From positions 55,325 through 119,324 of the forward strand of contig CAJFFY010000002.1 of NCBI GenBank assembly GCA_904374465.1: DNA of 64,000 nucleotides. The letters are read 5' to 3'. Both the position numbers and the translations under genes were made by a program. This DNA comes from an uncultured Subdoligranulum sp. GTDB lineage: Bacteria > Bacillota > Clostridia > Oscillospirales > Ruminococcaceae. Below the pieces are notes generated by a model. That model made no database searches and was not told the DNA's origin. It worked only from the letters and a program-made list of their open reading frames with translations. Positions 17,086-23,538 of this stretch are shown here, piece after piece (position 1 is the stretch's first letter; every line of letters starts with the position of its first letter).

Positions 17086-17520
17086 ATGTACAATCGCACA
17101 TTCTGGCTCGACCATGTCGAGGATGAAGATGGCGAGGTCATTCAGCAAGGCACGCTGATGGACCAGGCACACTTCAACAACATGGAGGTGGGCATATCGG
17201 ACGTTGCGCTGGCAGCGCAGATCGAAGCGTTCCGCAATATCCAAGAAGGGTATGAGATGGTGGGAGAAACCACCACTGTGACGCTGACGACAAACAGCAA
17301 TCCGTGGCCGTTCTGCAATACGGAAAAAGCCGTGGCGCTGAGCGTGATGCGCAACACCAAAAACTATGATGTGGAGGTCACCGTCAAATCTTACAGCGGC
17401 GGGCAAATCGGAAACTTTGAAATTCTGGACAAGGCCCTCAACGGTTTCAAAATCCTGCACGATGGAACGGCAAAGAGCGTGACAGTCATGCTCAAAATTA
17501 CGGGAGGTATGATTGCATGA
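17086..17520 (+). CDS. Hypothetical protein, probable tail fiber/adaptor component
   Basis: A 144-residue protein starting MYNRTFWLDHVEDEDGEV, a start seen in many Clostridia phage tail-fiber-adjacent proteins. The middle has a possible tail-fiber trimer register (GTLMDQAHFNNMEVGISDV), and the C-terminal half is beta-rich (TTTVTLTTNSNPWPF, VEVTVKSYSGGQIGNFEIL). The ribosome binding site AAAGGAGG lies at 17075-17082. It is the first of a chain of three genes ending in the DGR target; its stop overlaps the next start (ATGA at 17517). Confidence 0.6.
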   Translation: MYNRTFWLDHVEDEDGEVIQQGTLMDQAHFNNMEVGISDVALAAQIEAFRNIQEGYEMVGETTTVTLTTNSNPWPFCNTEKAVALSVMRNTKNYDVEVTVKSYSGGQIGNFEILDKALNGFKILHDGTAKSVTVMLKITGGMIA

Positions 17521-17897
17521 AAATCGAAGAAATGAACGCCGGCAAGAAGATTGCCTATGATGTGGACGGCACCAGACTGGACTTTGCAGGCGGCGCGCTG
17601 ACCATGGACCTGGACCGCTACCGGCGGGACTATCCTGTGACCAAGGATGTGATGGCCGACGGTGACGGCAATCTGACGCTGGGCAGCGGTGGTAGGTACT
17701 ATGTAGCCCAGGTCGAAATCCCCGCAAACACCTACACGGAGGTGCAGACGGAAGCGGAAGAGGAACCTGTTGGAACGCTGGCGGCTTCTGAGGAACAGCC
17801 CACCGCGCCGGACAATGCGACCATGCAGCTGGACCCCCTGGACATGGAAAAGGTTGTGCTGCGCCTGTGGAGCGTCGCCGGCATTGAGATTTTTTAA
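17517..17897 (+). CDS. Hypothetical protein preceding the DGR target
   Basis: A 126-residue acidic protein (EEMNAGKKIAYDVDGTRLDF, then an alternating Asp/Arg strand region MDLDRYRRDYPVTKD, and an acidic Glu/Pro linker around residues 80-100). It resembles nothing I can name. It is translationally coupled to the gene before and precedes the diversified adhesin by 14 bases, so an accessory, chaperone or anchoring role for the adhesin is plausible but unproven. Confidence 0.55.
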   Translation: MKIEEMNAGKKIAYDVDGTRLDFAGGALTMDLDRYRRDYPVTKDVMADGDGNLTLGSGGRYYVAQVEIPANTYTEVQTEAEEEPVGTLAASEEQPTAPDNATMQLDPLDMEKVVLRLWSVAGIEIF

Positions 17898-17911
17898 GGA
17901 GGTAAGAAACG

Positions 17912-19009
17912 ATGGCCAATTTTGAATTTTCTGCCCTGGCCCTCAAAGCCGTGGCCCCCAGCAATGATCTGCTCATGGACGACAAAGGTATGCCCAGCTG
18001 CATGGTTTTTGTCCCCAAATTCAAGCTGTCCGATGTGCTTTCCACGGACGACGACAGTACCCACCCGGCGTTCATCGTGAACGGAACGGAGCGCCCTGGA
18101 TTCTGGATTGGAAAATTCCAGAGCAAGAGCATTAACGGCCGGCCCTATGCACTGCCCTGCGAGGATCCCACGGCAAGTATGAACCTCGATACTTTTGTGG
18201 CGCAGGCTCGCGCAAAAGGCACGGGATGGCATGAAGTCACGGCTGCCGAGTGGGCTGCACTGGCGCTGTGGTGCCACAGAAACGGGTGTGAACCGAAGGG
18301 CAACAACAACTACGGAAAGGACGTATCCGAAAGCACCTACAAAGCTATCCCGACGTTCTACGACACAGGCGCTGGTGGAAAGATCGGGCGCGTGGCTACC
18401 GGTTCCGGGCCGATCAGTTGGAGCCATGACGGCACGCTGGCCGGAATCTGGGACCTTAACGGCAACGTTTGGGAGTGGTGCACGGGAATCCGCCTTGTCA
18501 ATGGCGAAGTGCAGGTTATTGACAAGAACAATGCCTGCGACAACGCCACGGACTTGAGTGCCACCAGCGGGGCATGGAAGGCCATCAAAGCGAGCGACGG
18601 CACCCTGGTTACGCCCAACGGCAGCGGCACCACCTCCGGCACAGTGAAGCTGGACTACGTTTCTGGAAAGTGGCAGTACAACACCACTATTTCTAGCCAG
18701 GAGGACAGCAGCCGCAGCTGCTCCTTCAAGGACATCACCTGCGCAGAGGGCGTGGGAGCCGCCGCAAAGCTGCTCCTGCAGAGCCTGGCTATGATGCCCG
18801 ACACCGATCTGACCGGAGAAGGCATCGACGCTACATACGGCGGCGACACGTTCTGGGTGAACAACGCCCAGGCGGAGCGGTGCCTGTGTCGTGGCGGCTA
18901 CTGGAGCCACGGCGGCAGTGCCGGTGTGTTCGACGCGAACCTCCACCACCCGCGGTCCGACGTCAGCGCGGCCGTCGGCGGGCGCGTCGCTTTTATCGAA
19001 AACCCGTAA
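17912..19009 (+). CDS. DGR target: variable adhesin with formylglycine-enzyme-like / C-type lectin fold
   Basis: A 365-residue protein, probably the tail-tip receptor-binding protein. The second half has the FGE-sulfatase/C-type-lectin scaffold used by most DGR targets: GWHEVTAAEWAALALWCHRNG (about residues 105-125), the hallmark GNVWEWCTG near residue 190, and the terminal RGG-W...GGRVAF. The last 40 residues are the variable repeat. Twelve codons there differ from the template repeat: Cys326, Tyr330, Ser332, His333, Asp341, His345, His346, Asp350, Ser352, Ala353, Ala354 and Val355. Nine are AAC codons in the template. The ribosome binding site AAGGAGGT is at 17897-17904. The gene is intact; its current sequence is one state of a variable site. 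Confidence 0.95.
   Translation: MANFEFSALALKAVAPSNDLLMDDKGMPSCMVFVPKFKLSDVLSTDDDSTHPAFIVNGTERPGFWIGKFQSKSINGRPYALPCEDPTASMNLDTFVAQARAKGTGWHEVTAAEWAALALWCHRNGCEPKGNNNYGKDVSESTYKAIPTFYDTGAGGKIGRVATGSGPISWSHDGTLAGIWDLNGNVWEWCTGIRLVNGEVQVIDKNNACDNATDLSATSGAWKAIKASDGTLVTPNGSGTTSGTVKLDYVSGKWQYNTTISSQEDSSRSCSFKDITCAEGVGAAAKLLLQSLAMMPDTDLTGEGIDATYGGDTFWVNNAQAERCLCRGGYWSHGGSAGVFDANLHHPRSDVSAAVGGRVAFIENP
18876..18993 (+). repeat. DGR variable repeat (VR), with initiation-of-mutagenic-homing segment at its 3' end
   Basis: 118 bases at constant offset 650 from the template repeat. Differences from TR fall at 18877, 18888, 18899, 18906, 18908, 18932, 18944, 18947, 18959, 18966, 18968, 18971, 18972 and 18974. 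Every one corresponds to an A in TR (A to G nine times, A to C four times, A to T once). The last 19 bases (18975-18993) are identical to TR, contain no template adenine and are GC-rich, as expected of the IMH where cDNA integration is primed. Similarity stops abruptly at 18994. Confidence 0.96.
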
Positions 19010-19031
19010 GCTGCCAGGCTGCAAAGCTGGA

Positions 19032-19053
19032 CGGCTGCGCGGTAGCGCGGCCG
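19032..19053 (+). promoter_or_regulatory. Hairpin/cruciform downstream of VR (DGR target-recognition element)
   Basis: CGGCTGCGC (19032-19040) pairs with GCGCGGCCG (19045-19053) as a 9-bp stem with one T/G mismatch, around the tetraloop GGTA. In the Bordetella phage DGR a GC-rich stem with a GRNA-type tetraloop just after the IMH is needed for efficient target recognition; GGTA fits GRNA. Here the hairpin is 38 bases from the end of VR, farther than in BPP-1, and lies after the target stop codon. The function is inferred from position and shape. Confidence 0.65.
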
Positions 19054-19115
19054 CTTAAATAACGCGGACGGGAAACCTGCGCCGCACTGACGCCGCACCA
19101 AGGAGGGAATGAAAG

Positions 19116-19499
19116 ATGGCGAACGATGTGCCGCCCCAGGAGGGGCCAAAGCCGTTCTACCTGCGCGAAAAGATTGGCGAAATGGTGAAATATGGATACC
19201 CGCTCACCATGAGATTCAGCAGAAAGGACCGCGAACTGGCCGACCAGTTGCGCGTTAGTATGCTGACGGTCTACCGTCTGAGCGTGGAGATCGACAAAAA
19301 ATACTACAAGAAAACGACAGTCCAAAACCTGGACGTGGAGCTTGCTGTCCTACGACAGCTGGTACAAATGGCGGCGGATAAAGACTTTTACGGCGGGAAG
19401 CATCCGCCGCCGCTGACAATCCAACAGTATGAGGTTTGGGCAAGATTCAATAATGAAATCGGGCGGTTGCTGGGCGGATATATCAAGAGCCTGGCATAG
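19116..19499 (+). CDS. avd: DGR accessory variability determinant (Avd-like)
   Basis: A 127-residue basic helical protein between VR and TR, the usual site of avd. Family-like features: the helix RELADQLRVSMLTVYRLSV, the segment KKTTVQNLDVELAVLRQLV, the break PPPLTIQQYEVWARF and the C-terminal NNEIGRLLGGYI. Avd of the Bordetella phage forms a positively charged pentameric barrel of four-helix bundles (128 residues each) that binds the reverse transcriptase and template RNA and is required for cDNA synthesis. The ribosome binding site AAGGAGGG is at 19100-19107. Confidence 0.9.
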   Translation: MANDVPPQEGPKPFYLREKIGEMVKYGYPLTMRFSRKDRELADQLRVSMLTVYRLSVEIDKKYYKKTTVQNLDVELAVLRQLVQMAADKDFYGGKHPPPLTIQQYEVWARFNNEIGRLLGGYIKSLA

Positions 19500-19811
19500 T
19501 CCTTTTTCTATGGGAGCAAGCCGATAACGGTGCCTGTATCGTGGCGGCAACTGGAACAACGGCGGCAGTGCCGGTGTGTTCAACGCGAACCTCAACAACC
19601 CGCGGTCCAACGTCAACACGAACATCGGCGGGCGCGTCGCTTTGCTCCCCGGCCTTTTGGCGGAACCCCGCGCCTGATATGTGGGCCGCGCCCTACGGGG
19701 AGCGGTCGGTGCGAAGGGGATCAAAGGGGCTTGTTTCCATTCCGGGCAGACAACCCGGAAAAAATGTGAATTGCCGCGAAGGCGGGAACGCCACGCGCGG
19801 CGGGTAGTAGA
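19500..19811 (+). ncRNA. DGR template RNA region (TR plus flanking spacer) between avd and RT
   Basis: This 312-base interval has no credible gene. It contains the template repeat (19526-19643) and a 168-base spacer before the reverse transcriptase start. In the Bordetella DGR the RNA segment downstream of TR up to rt is essential as template, primer and ribonucleoprotein scaffold, so transcription of this whole interval is expected. Short GC-rich complementary segments in the spacer (for example CCGCGCCC and GGGGAGCGG around 19689-19706) hint at secondary structure. Exact RNA ends cannot be read from sequence. Confidence 0.75.
19526..19643 (+). repeat. DGR template repeat (TR)
   Basis: Non-coding copy of the target 3' end. 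It holds 26 adenines, concentrated in AAC codons of the target reading frame. Read in the target frame it would encode RGGNWNNGGSAGVFNANLNN and then SNVNTN. AAC codons can be mutated at their first two positions into many residues but not to stop codons, the typical design of a DGR template. 14 of the 26 adenines are substituted in VR; none of the other 92 bases is. Confidence 0.96.
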
Positions 19812-20939
19812 ATGAAGAAAATACCTGAAGGAAGTTTTGCTACGATCAGTAGCTTTGGATGGATGCTTGCTGCACATCGAAATGCGAGGAAGGGAAAGCG
19901 GTACCGGGGCGATGTATTACGGTTCTCGGCAGAGCTGGAAAAGAATCTGCTTTCGCTGCAAGAAGAACTGCGCAGCGGAACATATAAGACCGGAGAATAC
20001 CGAAGAATTTGGGTAAGCGTACCAAAACGCCGCCTGGTAATGGCACTGCCTTACCGCGACCGGGTTGTGCAATGGTGCATCTACTTGCTCCTAAATCCAT
20101 ACTTTGACAAGCGCTTTATCGAAGATAGCTATGCTTGCCGCGTGGGAAAAGGGAGCCACAAGGCCGTTGAACGCCTTCAATACTGGCTGCGGCAGATAAA
20201 CCGTCGGCCAGAAACTGGGTGGTACTACCTAAAACTGGACATCTCAAAGTATTTCTATCGAATCGACCATAAAGTGCTGCTGGAAATCCTCCAACGGCAC
20301 ATAGAGGACCGGCAGCTGATGGAACTGCTGCGCGGAATTATCTGCAACCCTAAAGAGCCATTTGGCCTTCCCGCCGGAAAGAAACCGGATGAAGTAAAGA
20401 AGGACGAATGGCTCTATGACGTGGGAATCCCTATTGGGAATCTGTCAAGCCAGCTGTGCGCGAACATCGTGCTGAATGAACTTGACCAATATGCGAAGCA
20501 CAAAATGCACATTCATTACTACATCCGGTATATGGATGATGTGTTGGTACTGGGGCCGGATAAAAGCACTTTGAAACGGTGGAAAGCTGAGATAGAAACC
20601 TTCTTGCACGATAGGCTAAAACTGGAACTAAACCGGAAAACAACAATACGTCCTATAAGCATGGGTATGGAATTTGTGGGATACCGGGTTTGGGCAACGC
20701 ATATCGAGATGCGAAAATCTACCACGCGCCGAATCAAGAGAGAGGTCCGTGCTATTTCCAGAAAAACGGCAAATGGAGAAATGGGCAGGGAGGATTTTGC
20801 CAGGAGAAAGGCAAGCATCGAGGGGCTGCTCAAACACGCGAATACTGCATCCCTCCGGTGGAGGCTCAACAAAATTTACACAAGAGAGATGGCCAAGACC
20901 AAGGAGAAACACGATGTCGAAAGCGACGATCATTGGTGA
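19812..20939 (+). CDS. DGR reverse transcriptase
   Basis: A 375-residue group II-intron-related RT that copies the TR RNA with adenine infidelity. Motifs: LKLDISKYFYRIDH (palm motif with first catalytic Asp), IGNLSSQ at residues 208-214 (the DGR-specific replacement of QGxxxSP, tied to misincorporation opposite A), and the catalytic YMDD at 240-243. Then comes GMEFVGYRVW and a basic C-terminal thumb. There is no maturase or endonuclease domain, as is usual for DGR RTs. ATG 19812 sits after GGCGGG at 19799-19804. Its last 26 bases overlap a small downstream gene. All catalytic residues are present, so it looks active. Confidence 0.95.
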   Translation: MKKIPEGSFATISSFGWMLAAHRNARKGKRYRGDVLRFSAELEKNLLSLQEELRSGTYKTGEYRRIWVSVPKRRLVMALPYRDRVVQWCIYLLLNPYFDKRFIEDSYACRVGKGSHKAVERLQYWLRQINRRPETGWYYLKLDISKYFYRIDHKVLLEILQRHIEDRQLMELLRGIICNPKEPFGLPAGKKPDEVKKDEWLYDVGIPIGNLSSQLCANIVLNELDQYAKHKMHIHYYIRYMDDVLVLGPDKSTLKRWKAEIETFLHDRLKLELNRKTTIRPISMGMEFVGYRVWATHIEMRKSTTRRIKREVRAISRKTANGEMGREDFARRKASIEGLLKHANTASLRWRLNKIYTREMAKTKEKHDVESDDHW

Positions 20940-21090
20940 TTTGGAAGCTGTGGTTGAAACACAGGCACGGGCCATTCGTGTTCTGGCGGGCCGCCTTGCC
21001 GAACTGGGGGATACCCAGACGGGCAGGGATGAAATTGAAGAAGCGGATAAAGCATACGACCGGATGCTCGGGGCGGAGAACTGGCCGTAG
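20914..21090 (+). CDS. Small phage protein overlapping the RT 3' end
   Basis: A 58-residue acidic, largely helical protein (MSKATIIGDLEAVVETQAR, then VLAGRLAELGDTQTG and a Glu/Asp-rich end). The start ATG 20914 lies inside the RT gene behind AAGGAG at 20901-20906. Overlap and spacing suggest co-translation with the RT. It is unrecognised and could belong to the lysis/late cassette or be an additional DGR accessory. Confidence 0.65.
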   Translation: MSKATIIGDLEAVVETQARAIRVLAGRLAELGDTQTGRDEIEEADKAYDRMLGAENWP

Positions 21091-21113
21091 AAACCGCGAA
21101 GGGGAGAACACGG

Positions 21114-21644
21114 ATGGATGAGATTATTCAAGCGTTTGGGGGGCTAACAGTTGGCACGGTGATGGTGCTGCTCGCTGGCCTGGCTGCCATGTGGCGGCTT
21201 TATAAAGCGACCAAGACGGGAATGATTCAGAAATACAAGGAGGAGGAAAAGGAGAAGAAAAAACTCCAAGATGTTGTAAATCAGGTGGCCGAGTACCCGA
21301 AATGGCACCAGCAAAGCATTGAAATTCGGGACAAGCTGGCTGATAGCGTTGAGGAAATCAAGAAGGCGGAGCAGGAAAACGCTACACGCCTGGCGGAAAT
21401 GAGCCGAATCATCTGCGAAAACAATGCCACCACGGCGCGGTACCGGATTTTGAGATTCAATGATGAGCTCTTGCACGGGACGCGCCACTCCAAGGAGCAT
21501 TTTGACCAGGTGCTCGGCGACATAACCAGTTACGAATCGTACTGCGCGGGACATCCGGAGTACGAGAACAACAAGGCCGTCCTGGCAATCCAGCATATCA
21601 AGCGGATTTACCAGCAGTGCATAACAGAAAACGACTTTTTGTAA
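21114..21644 (+). CDS. Membrane-anchored coiled-coil protein of the lysis region
   Basis: A 176-residue protein with one N-terminal transmembrane segment (about residues 7-28, FGGLTVGTVMVLLAGLAAMW). Then comes a highly charged coiled coil (KYKEEEKEKKKLQDV onward to about residue 95) and a helical C-terminal part (FNDELLHGTRHSKEHFDQVL). It resembles the small phage proteins often found just before amidase genes in Firmicutes, of unknown role, possibly a spanin- or antiholin-like regulator. GGGGAG at 21101-21106 precedes ATG 21114. Confidence 0.7.
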   Translation: MDEIIQAFGGLTVGTVMVLLAGLAAMWRLYKATKTGMIQKYKEEEKEKKKLQDVVNQVAEYPKWHQQSIEIRDKLADSVEEIKKAEQENATRLAEMSRIICENNATTARYRILRFNDELLHGTRHSKEHFDQVLGDITSYESYCAGHPEYENNKAVLAIQHIKRIYQQCITENDFL

Positions 21645-21657
21645 AGGAGGAATACCC

Positions 21658-21741
21658 ATGGACGAAAAGGAAACCGAGATCATGACGGAAGAAATGGACC
21701 AGGAAATGCGCAACGGAAAGGGGGTCGAGGACGATGAGTAA
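21658..21741 (+). CDS. Very small acidic phage peptide (27 residues)
   Basis: ATG 21658 follows a perfect AAAGGAGG (21643-21650) and encodes MDEKETEIMTEEMDQEMRNG and seven further residues before TAA at 21739-21741. It overlaps the amidase start (21734) by 8 bases, so translation of this peptide probably couples into the amidase, serving as a leader. Whether the peptide itself has a function is unknown. Confidence 0.6.
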   Translation: MDEKETEIMTEEMDQEMRNGKGVEDDE

Positions 21742-22744
21742 CAGCGCTCTTGTCAGCTACACCCAGATTAGCCCCAACTGCAACATTCCCCGGCGGTACC
21801 CGATCACCAAGATCACCCCGCACCACATGGCCGGAGCCATGTCGCTGCAGAGTTTCGGTGCGACGGTGGCAAAGAGTTCCCGGGCAATGTCGGCAAACTA
21901 CGCCATCGACGTAAAGGGAAACATCGGCCTGTTCTGCAACGAAGCCAACCGCAGCTGGTGCAGCAGCAGCCCGGAGAATGATCACCGCGCCATCACCATC
22001 GAAGTGGCCAACGACGGCTATGCGTCCACCGGATGGCATGTAAGCGATGCGTCGATGGAAGCACTGGTCAATCTGTGCGTGGACATCTGCCAGCGGAATC
22101 CTGGACTGGCCAACGGTCTGAACTACACCGGCGACGCCCGTGGAAACCTGACCAAACACCAGTATTTCACCGCGACGCAGTGCCCCGGTACATATCTCGG
22201 CGGAAAGTTCAGTTGGCTTGCCCAGGAAGTCAACAAGCGCCTGGCTGGTGGACAGGCTGCGGAGGCAGACGCGCTGCGCACGGGCATGGCCCTGCACCTG
22301 CAGCGCGTCAATCTGTATGTGGCCAGCACGTCCCTGACCCCGGCGGCATCCCGCACGGGCACCTACTACCTGTGGGGCACTGAGGTGGTCAGCGGACGGG
22401 TGCGCATTACCAACACCCCGGCCAACGCGGGCCGCAGCGGCCAGGTGACGGGCTGGATTAACCTGGCAGACGCCAAGGCGGCCGCCGGCATCAAGGACCA
22501 GGTGGACGACAACCGTGGCCTGACCACGGTGTTCATCCCGTATGCCAGCAGCCTGCAGGCTATGGCCATCTTTGAACTGGCAAAGAAGCTGGACCTGGTG
22601 GACCCCGGCTACTATCGGTCGAAGTACATTGACCCGGCCACCAAGTCTACCCAGAAGATGGAGATCGGCCAGATTTCGGCCGGGGATACAAAGCAGATCA
22701 CTGACCTGTGTGACAAGATCGGCGTGGAGTACACCCGCGCCTGA
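21734..22744 (+). CDS. Phage endolysin: N-acetylmuramoyl-L-alanine amidase
   Basis: A 336-residue lysin. The N-terminal 160 residues form an amidase_2 (T7-lysozyme-like) catalytic domain: the zinc His in ITPHHMAG (His30/31), NYAIDVKGNIG, and the Cys/His area near TATQCPGTYLGGKF. Residues about 190-240 contain a small beta module (GTYYLWGTEVVSG, then ITNTPANAGRSGQVTGW) similar to the C-terminus of the phage hub protein. The C-terminal 90 residues (VFIPYASSLQAMAIFELAKK and on) are likely a wall-binding or oligomerisation part. It cleaves the amide between MurNAc and L-Ala at lysis; a holin gene follows. Confidence 0.9.
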   Translation: MSNSALVSYTQISPNCNIPRRYPITKITPHHMAGAMSLQSFGATVAKSSRAMSANYAIDVKGNIGLFCNEANRSWCSSSPENDHRAITIEVANDGYASTGWHVSDASMEALVNLCVDICQRNPGLANGLNYTGDARGNLTKHQYFTATQCPGTYLGGKFSWLAQEVNKRLAGGQAAEADALRTGMALHLQRVNLYVASTSLTPAASRTGTYYLWGTEVVSGRVRITNTPANAGRSGQVTGWINLADAKAAAGIKDQVDDNRGLTTVFIPYASSLQAMAIFELAKKLDLVDPGYYRSKYIDPATKSTQKMEIGQISAGDTKQITDLCDKIGVEYTRA

Positions 22745-22810
22745 ATCCCAAGAAACCGCGACGCGGCCGGCGGGTGCCGGGGAGGAAAGTTTTTATCCGT
22801 AAATTCACAA

Positions 22811-22832
22811 AGGCCGGGCACAAGCCTGGCCT
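22811..22832 (+). terminator. Weak hairpin between amidase and holin
   Basis: AGGCCGGGC (22811-22819) pairs with GCCTGGCCT (22824-22832) around loop ACAA with one G/T wobble, followed by AAAATTTTG rather than a T tract. It could be a processing or attenuating structure in the 113-base gap before the holin; a true terminator is unlikely. Confidence 0.35.
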
Positions 22833-22857
22833 AAAATTTTGAAAGAGGTGTGTTCTC

Positions 22858-23187
22858 ATGACGAGTATTCCTGTTATCGTTTCGCTGGCCATCGTGCTGG
22901 CCATGGTAACCGAAGCGCTGGTGGAGTATGCCAGCACCGTGGTGAGCCTTTTCCTGGAAGGCAACAAGAAGAAGGCCATCAAGCAGGCGGGTGCCATCAT
23001 CGTGTCGGTGGCGCTGTGCCTGTTCATGAACCTGAACGTGTTCACGGCGCTGGGCGTGTCGTTCAGCTTCCCGATCATCGGCGTGGTGCTCACGGGCATC
23101 TTTGCCAGCCGCGGTGCGAATTATTTCAGTGACTTCGTCAAGCGCCTGACCACGGCGCGGCAGCCTGCCGATAGCTCCAAACAGTAA
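22858..23187 (+). CDS. Phage holin (small membrane protein)
   Basis: A 109-residue protein with three likely membrane segments (about 5-24 VIVSLAIVLAMVTEALVEYA; 40-60 AGAIIVSVALCLFMNL; 65-85 VSFSFPIIGVVLTGIFAS) and a short hydrophilic C-terminus (FVKRLTTARQPADSSKQ). Size, topology and position right after the amidase fit a holin that permeabilises the membrane and releases the lysin. AGAGGTG at 22844-22850 precedes the ATG. It is the last gene of the prophage operon. Confidence 0.8.
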   Translation: MTSIPVIVSLAIVLAMVTEALVEYASTVVSLFLEGNKKKAIKQAGAIIVSVALCLFMNLNVFTALGVSFSFPIIGVVLTGIFASRGANYFSDFVKRLTTARQPADSSKQ

Positions 23188-23191
23188 TTGA

Positions 23192-23239
23192 AAAGGCCCC
23201 CAACTATCTGGTATTCCCGGATGGTTGGGGGCCTTTTGC
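23192..23239 (+). terminator. Terminator of the prophage late operon
   Basis: AAAGGCCCCCAAC pairs perfectly with GTTGGGGGCCTTT around an 18-base loop region that can fold further (TCTGGTATTCCCGGA), followed by TTGC. It lies directly after the holin stop and would act on both strands. Confidence 0.85.
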
Positions 23240-23254
23240 TGTATATATGCATAC

Positions 23255-23299
23255 GTTGACACCACCGTTGACACCAGTGTAGACACCGACGTTGACACC
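23255..23299 (+). repeat. Four 9-bp iterons at exact 12-bp spacing near the prophage right end
   Basis: GTTGACACC occurs at 23255, 23267 and 23291, and GTAGACACC at 23279, a strict 12-base period. This lies between the phage lysis terminator and the host tRNA genes. Such short direct repeats near an attachment site are typical arm-type binding sites for a tyrosine integrase or binding sites of an excisionase; this role is inferred from position. They are too short and close for a CRISPR array. Confidence 0.7.
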
Positions 23300-23364
23300 G
23301 CACAAGATTTTGCAGCGTTTTGAGGGAAGAAAGCGGAACGGAGAAAGTCGTAAATGACAAAGAG

Positions 23365-23408
23365 AAAGAGCCATAAATTAACGGGTTATCGTTAATTTAT
23401 GGCTCTTT
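23365..23408. terminator. Strong bidirectional terminator abutting tRNA-Ser(GCU)
   Basis: A perfect 19-bp inverted repeat: arm 23365-23383 (AAAGAGCCATAAATTAACG) and arm 23390-23408, with the 6-base loop GGTTAT. T runs occur on both strands. It ends one base before the 3' CCA of the minus-strand tRNA-Ser, so it terminates the tRNA transcript and insulates it from the prophage. Confidence 0.85.
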
Positions 23409-23499
23409 TGGCGGAGTAAGAGAGATTTGAACTCTCGCGGCCCTTTCGGACCCTACGCCCTTAGCAGGGGCGCCTCTTCGACCTCTTGAGTATTACTCC
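23409..23499 (-). tRNA. tRNA-Ser (anticodon GCU)
   Basis: On the minus strand the acceptor GGAGTAA pairs with TTACTCC, followed by discriminator G and an encoded CCA (TGG at 23409-23411 on the plus strand). The anticodon arm is CGCCC-CTGCTAA-GGGCG, anticodon GCT, reading AGC/AGU. A long variable arm (TAGGGTCCGAAAGGGCC) identifies it as Ser. Its 3' end points at the prophage, a classic integration position. Confidence 0.95.
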
Positions 23500-23538
23500 A
23501 CAGTCAAAGTGAGAAAATGATTCACTTGTTATACAAAA

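Larger units (their letters stand above)
1..23360 (+). mobile_element. Prophage, late (structural, DGR and lysis) half; left end outside window
   Basis: All genes from the left edge to the holin run on the plus strand in canonical phage late-gene order: lambda-like head module, P2-like contractile tail module, receptor-binding genes with a diversity-generating retroelement, then lysis genes. The right boundary is inferred to lie between the lysis terminator (ending 23239) and the two host tRNA-Ser genes starting at 23409, where the plus-strand phage operon stops and host genes begin. The exact attachment site cannot be seen because the left end is missing. No integrase, repressor or terminase is in the window. 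The mix of a lambda-like capsid with a Mu/P2-like contractile tail is common in Clostridia temperate phages. Confidence 0.9.

Noticed and set aside
18876..19643. VR/TR as an ordinary recent gene-end duplication
   Set aside because: A plain duplication would not confine all 14 substitutions to adenines of one copy.
19530..19807. Short open frames across the template repeat (for example 19530-19769 and 19541-19807)
   Set aside because: They are shadows of the TR, whose sequence is constrained by the target reading frame; none has a ribosome binding site.
17912..20939. Group II intron or retron instead of a DGR
   Set aside because: RT lacks maturase/endonuclease domains and msr/msd structure; VR/TR pair with adenine-only differences, avd and IGNLSSQ motif are specific for DGRs.
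23255..23299. CRISPR array
   Set aside because: Repeats are 9 bases with 3-base spacing, far too short and regular; no cas genes nearby.
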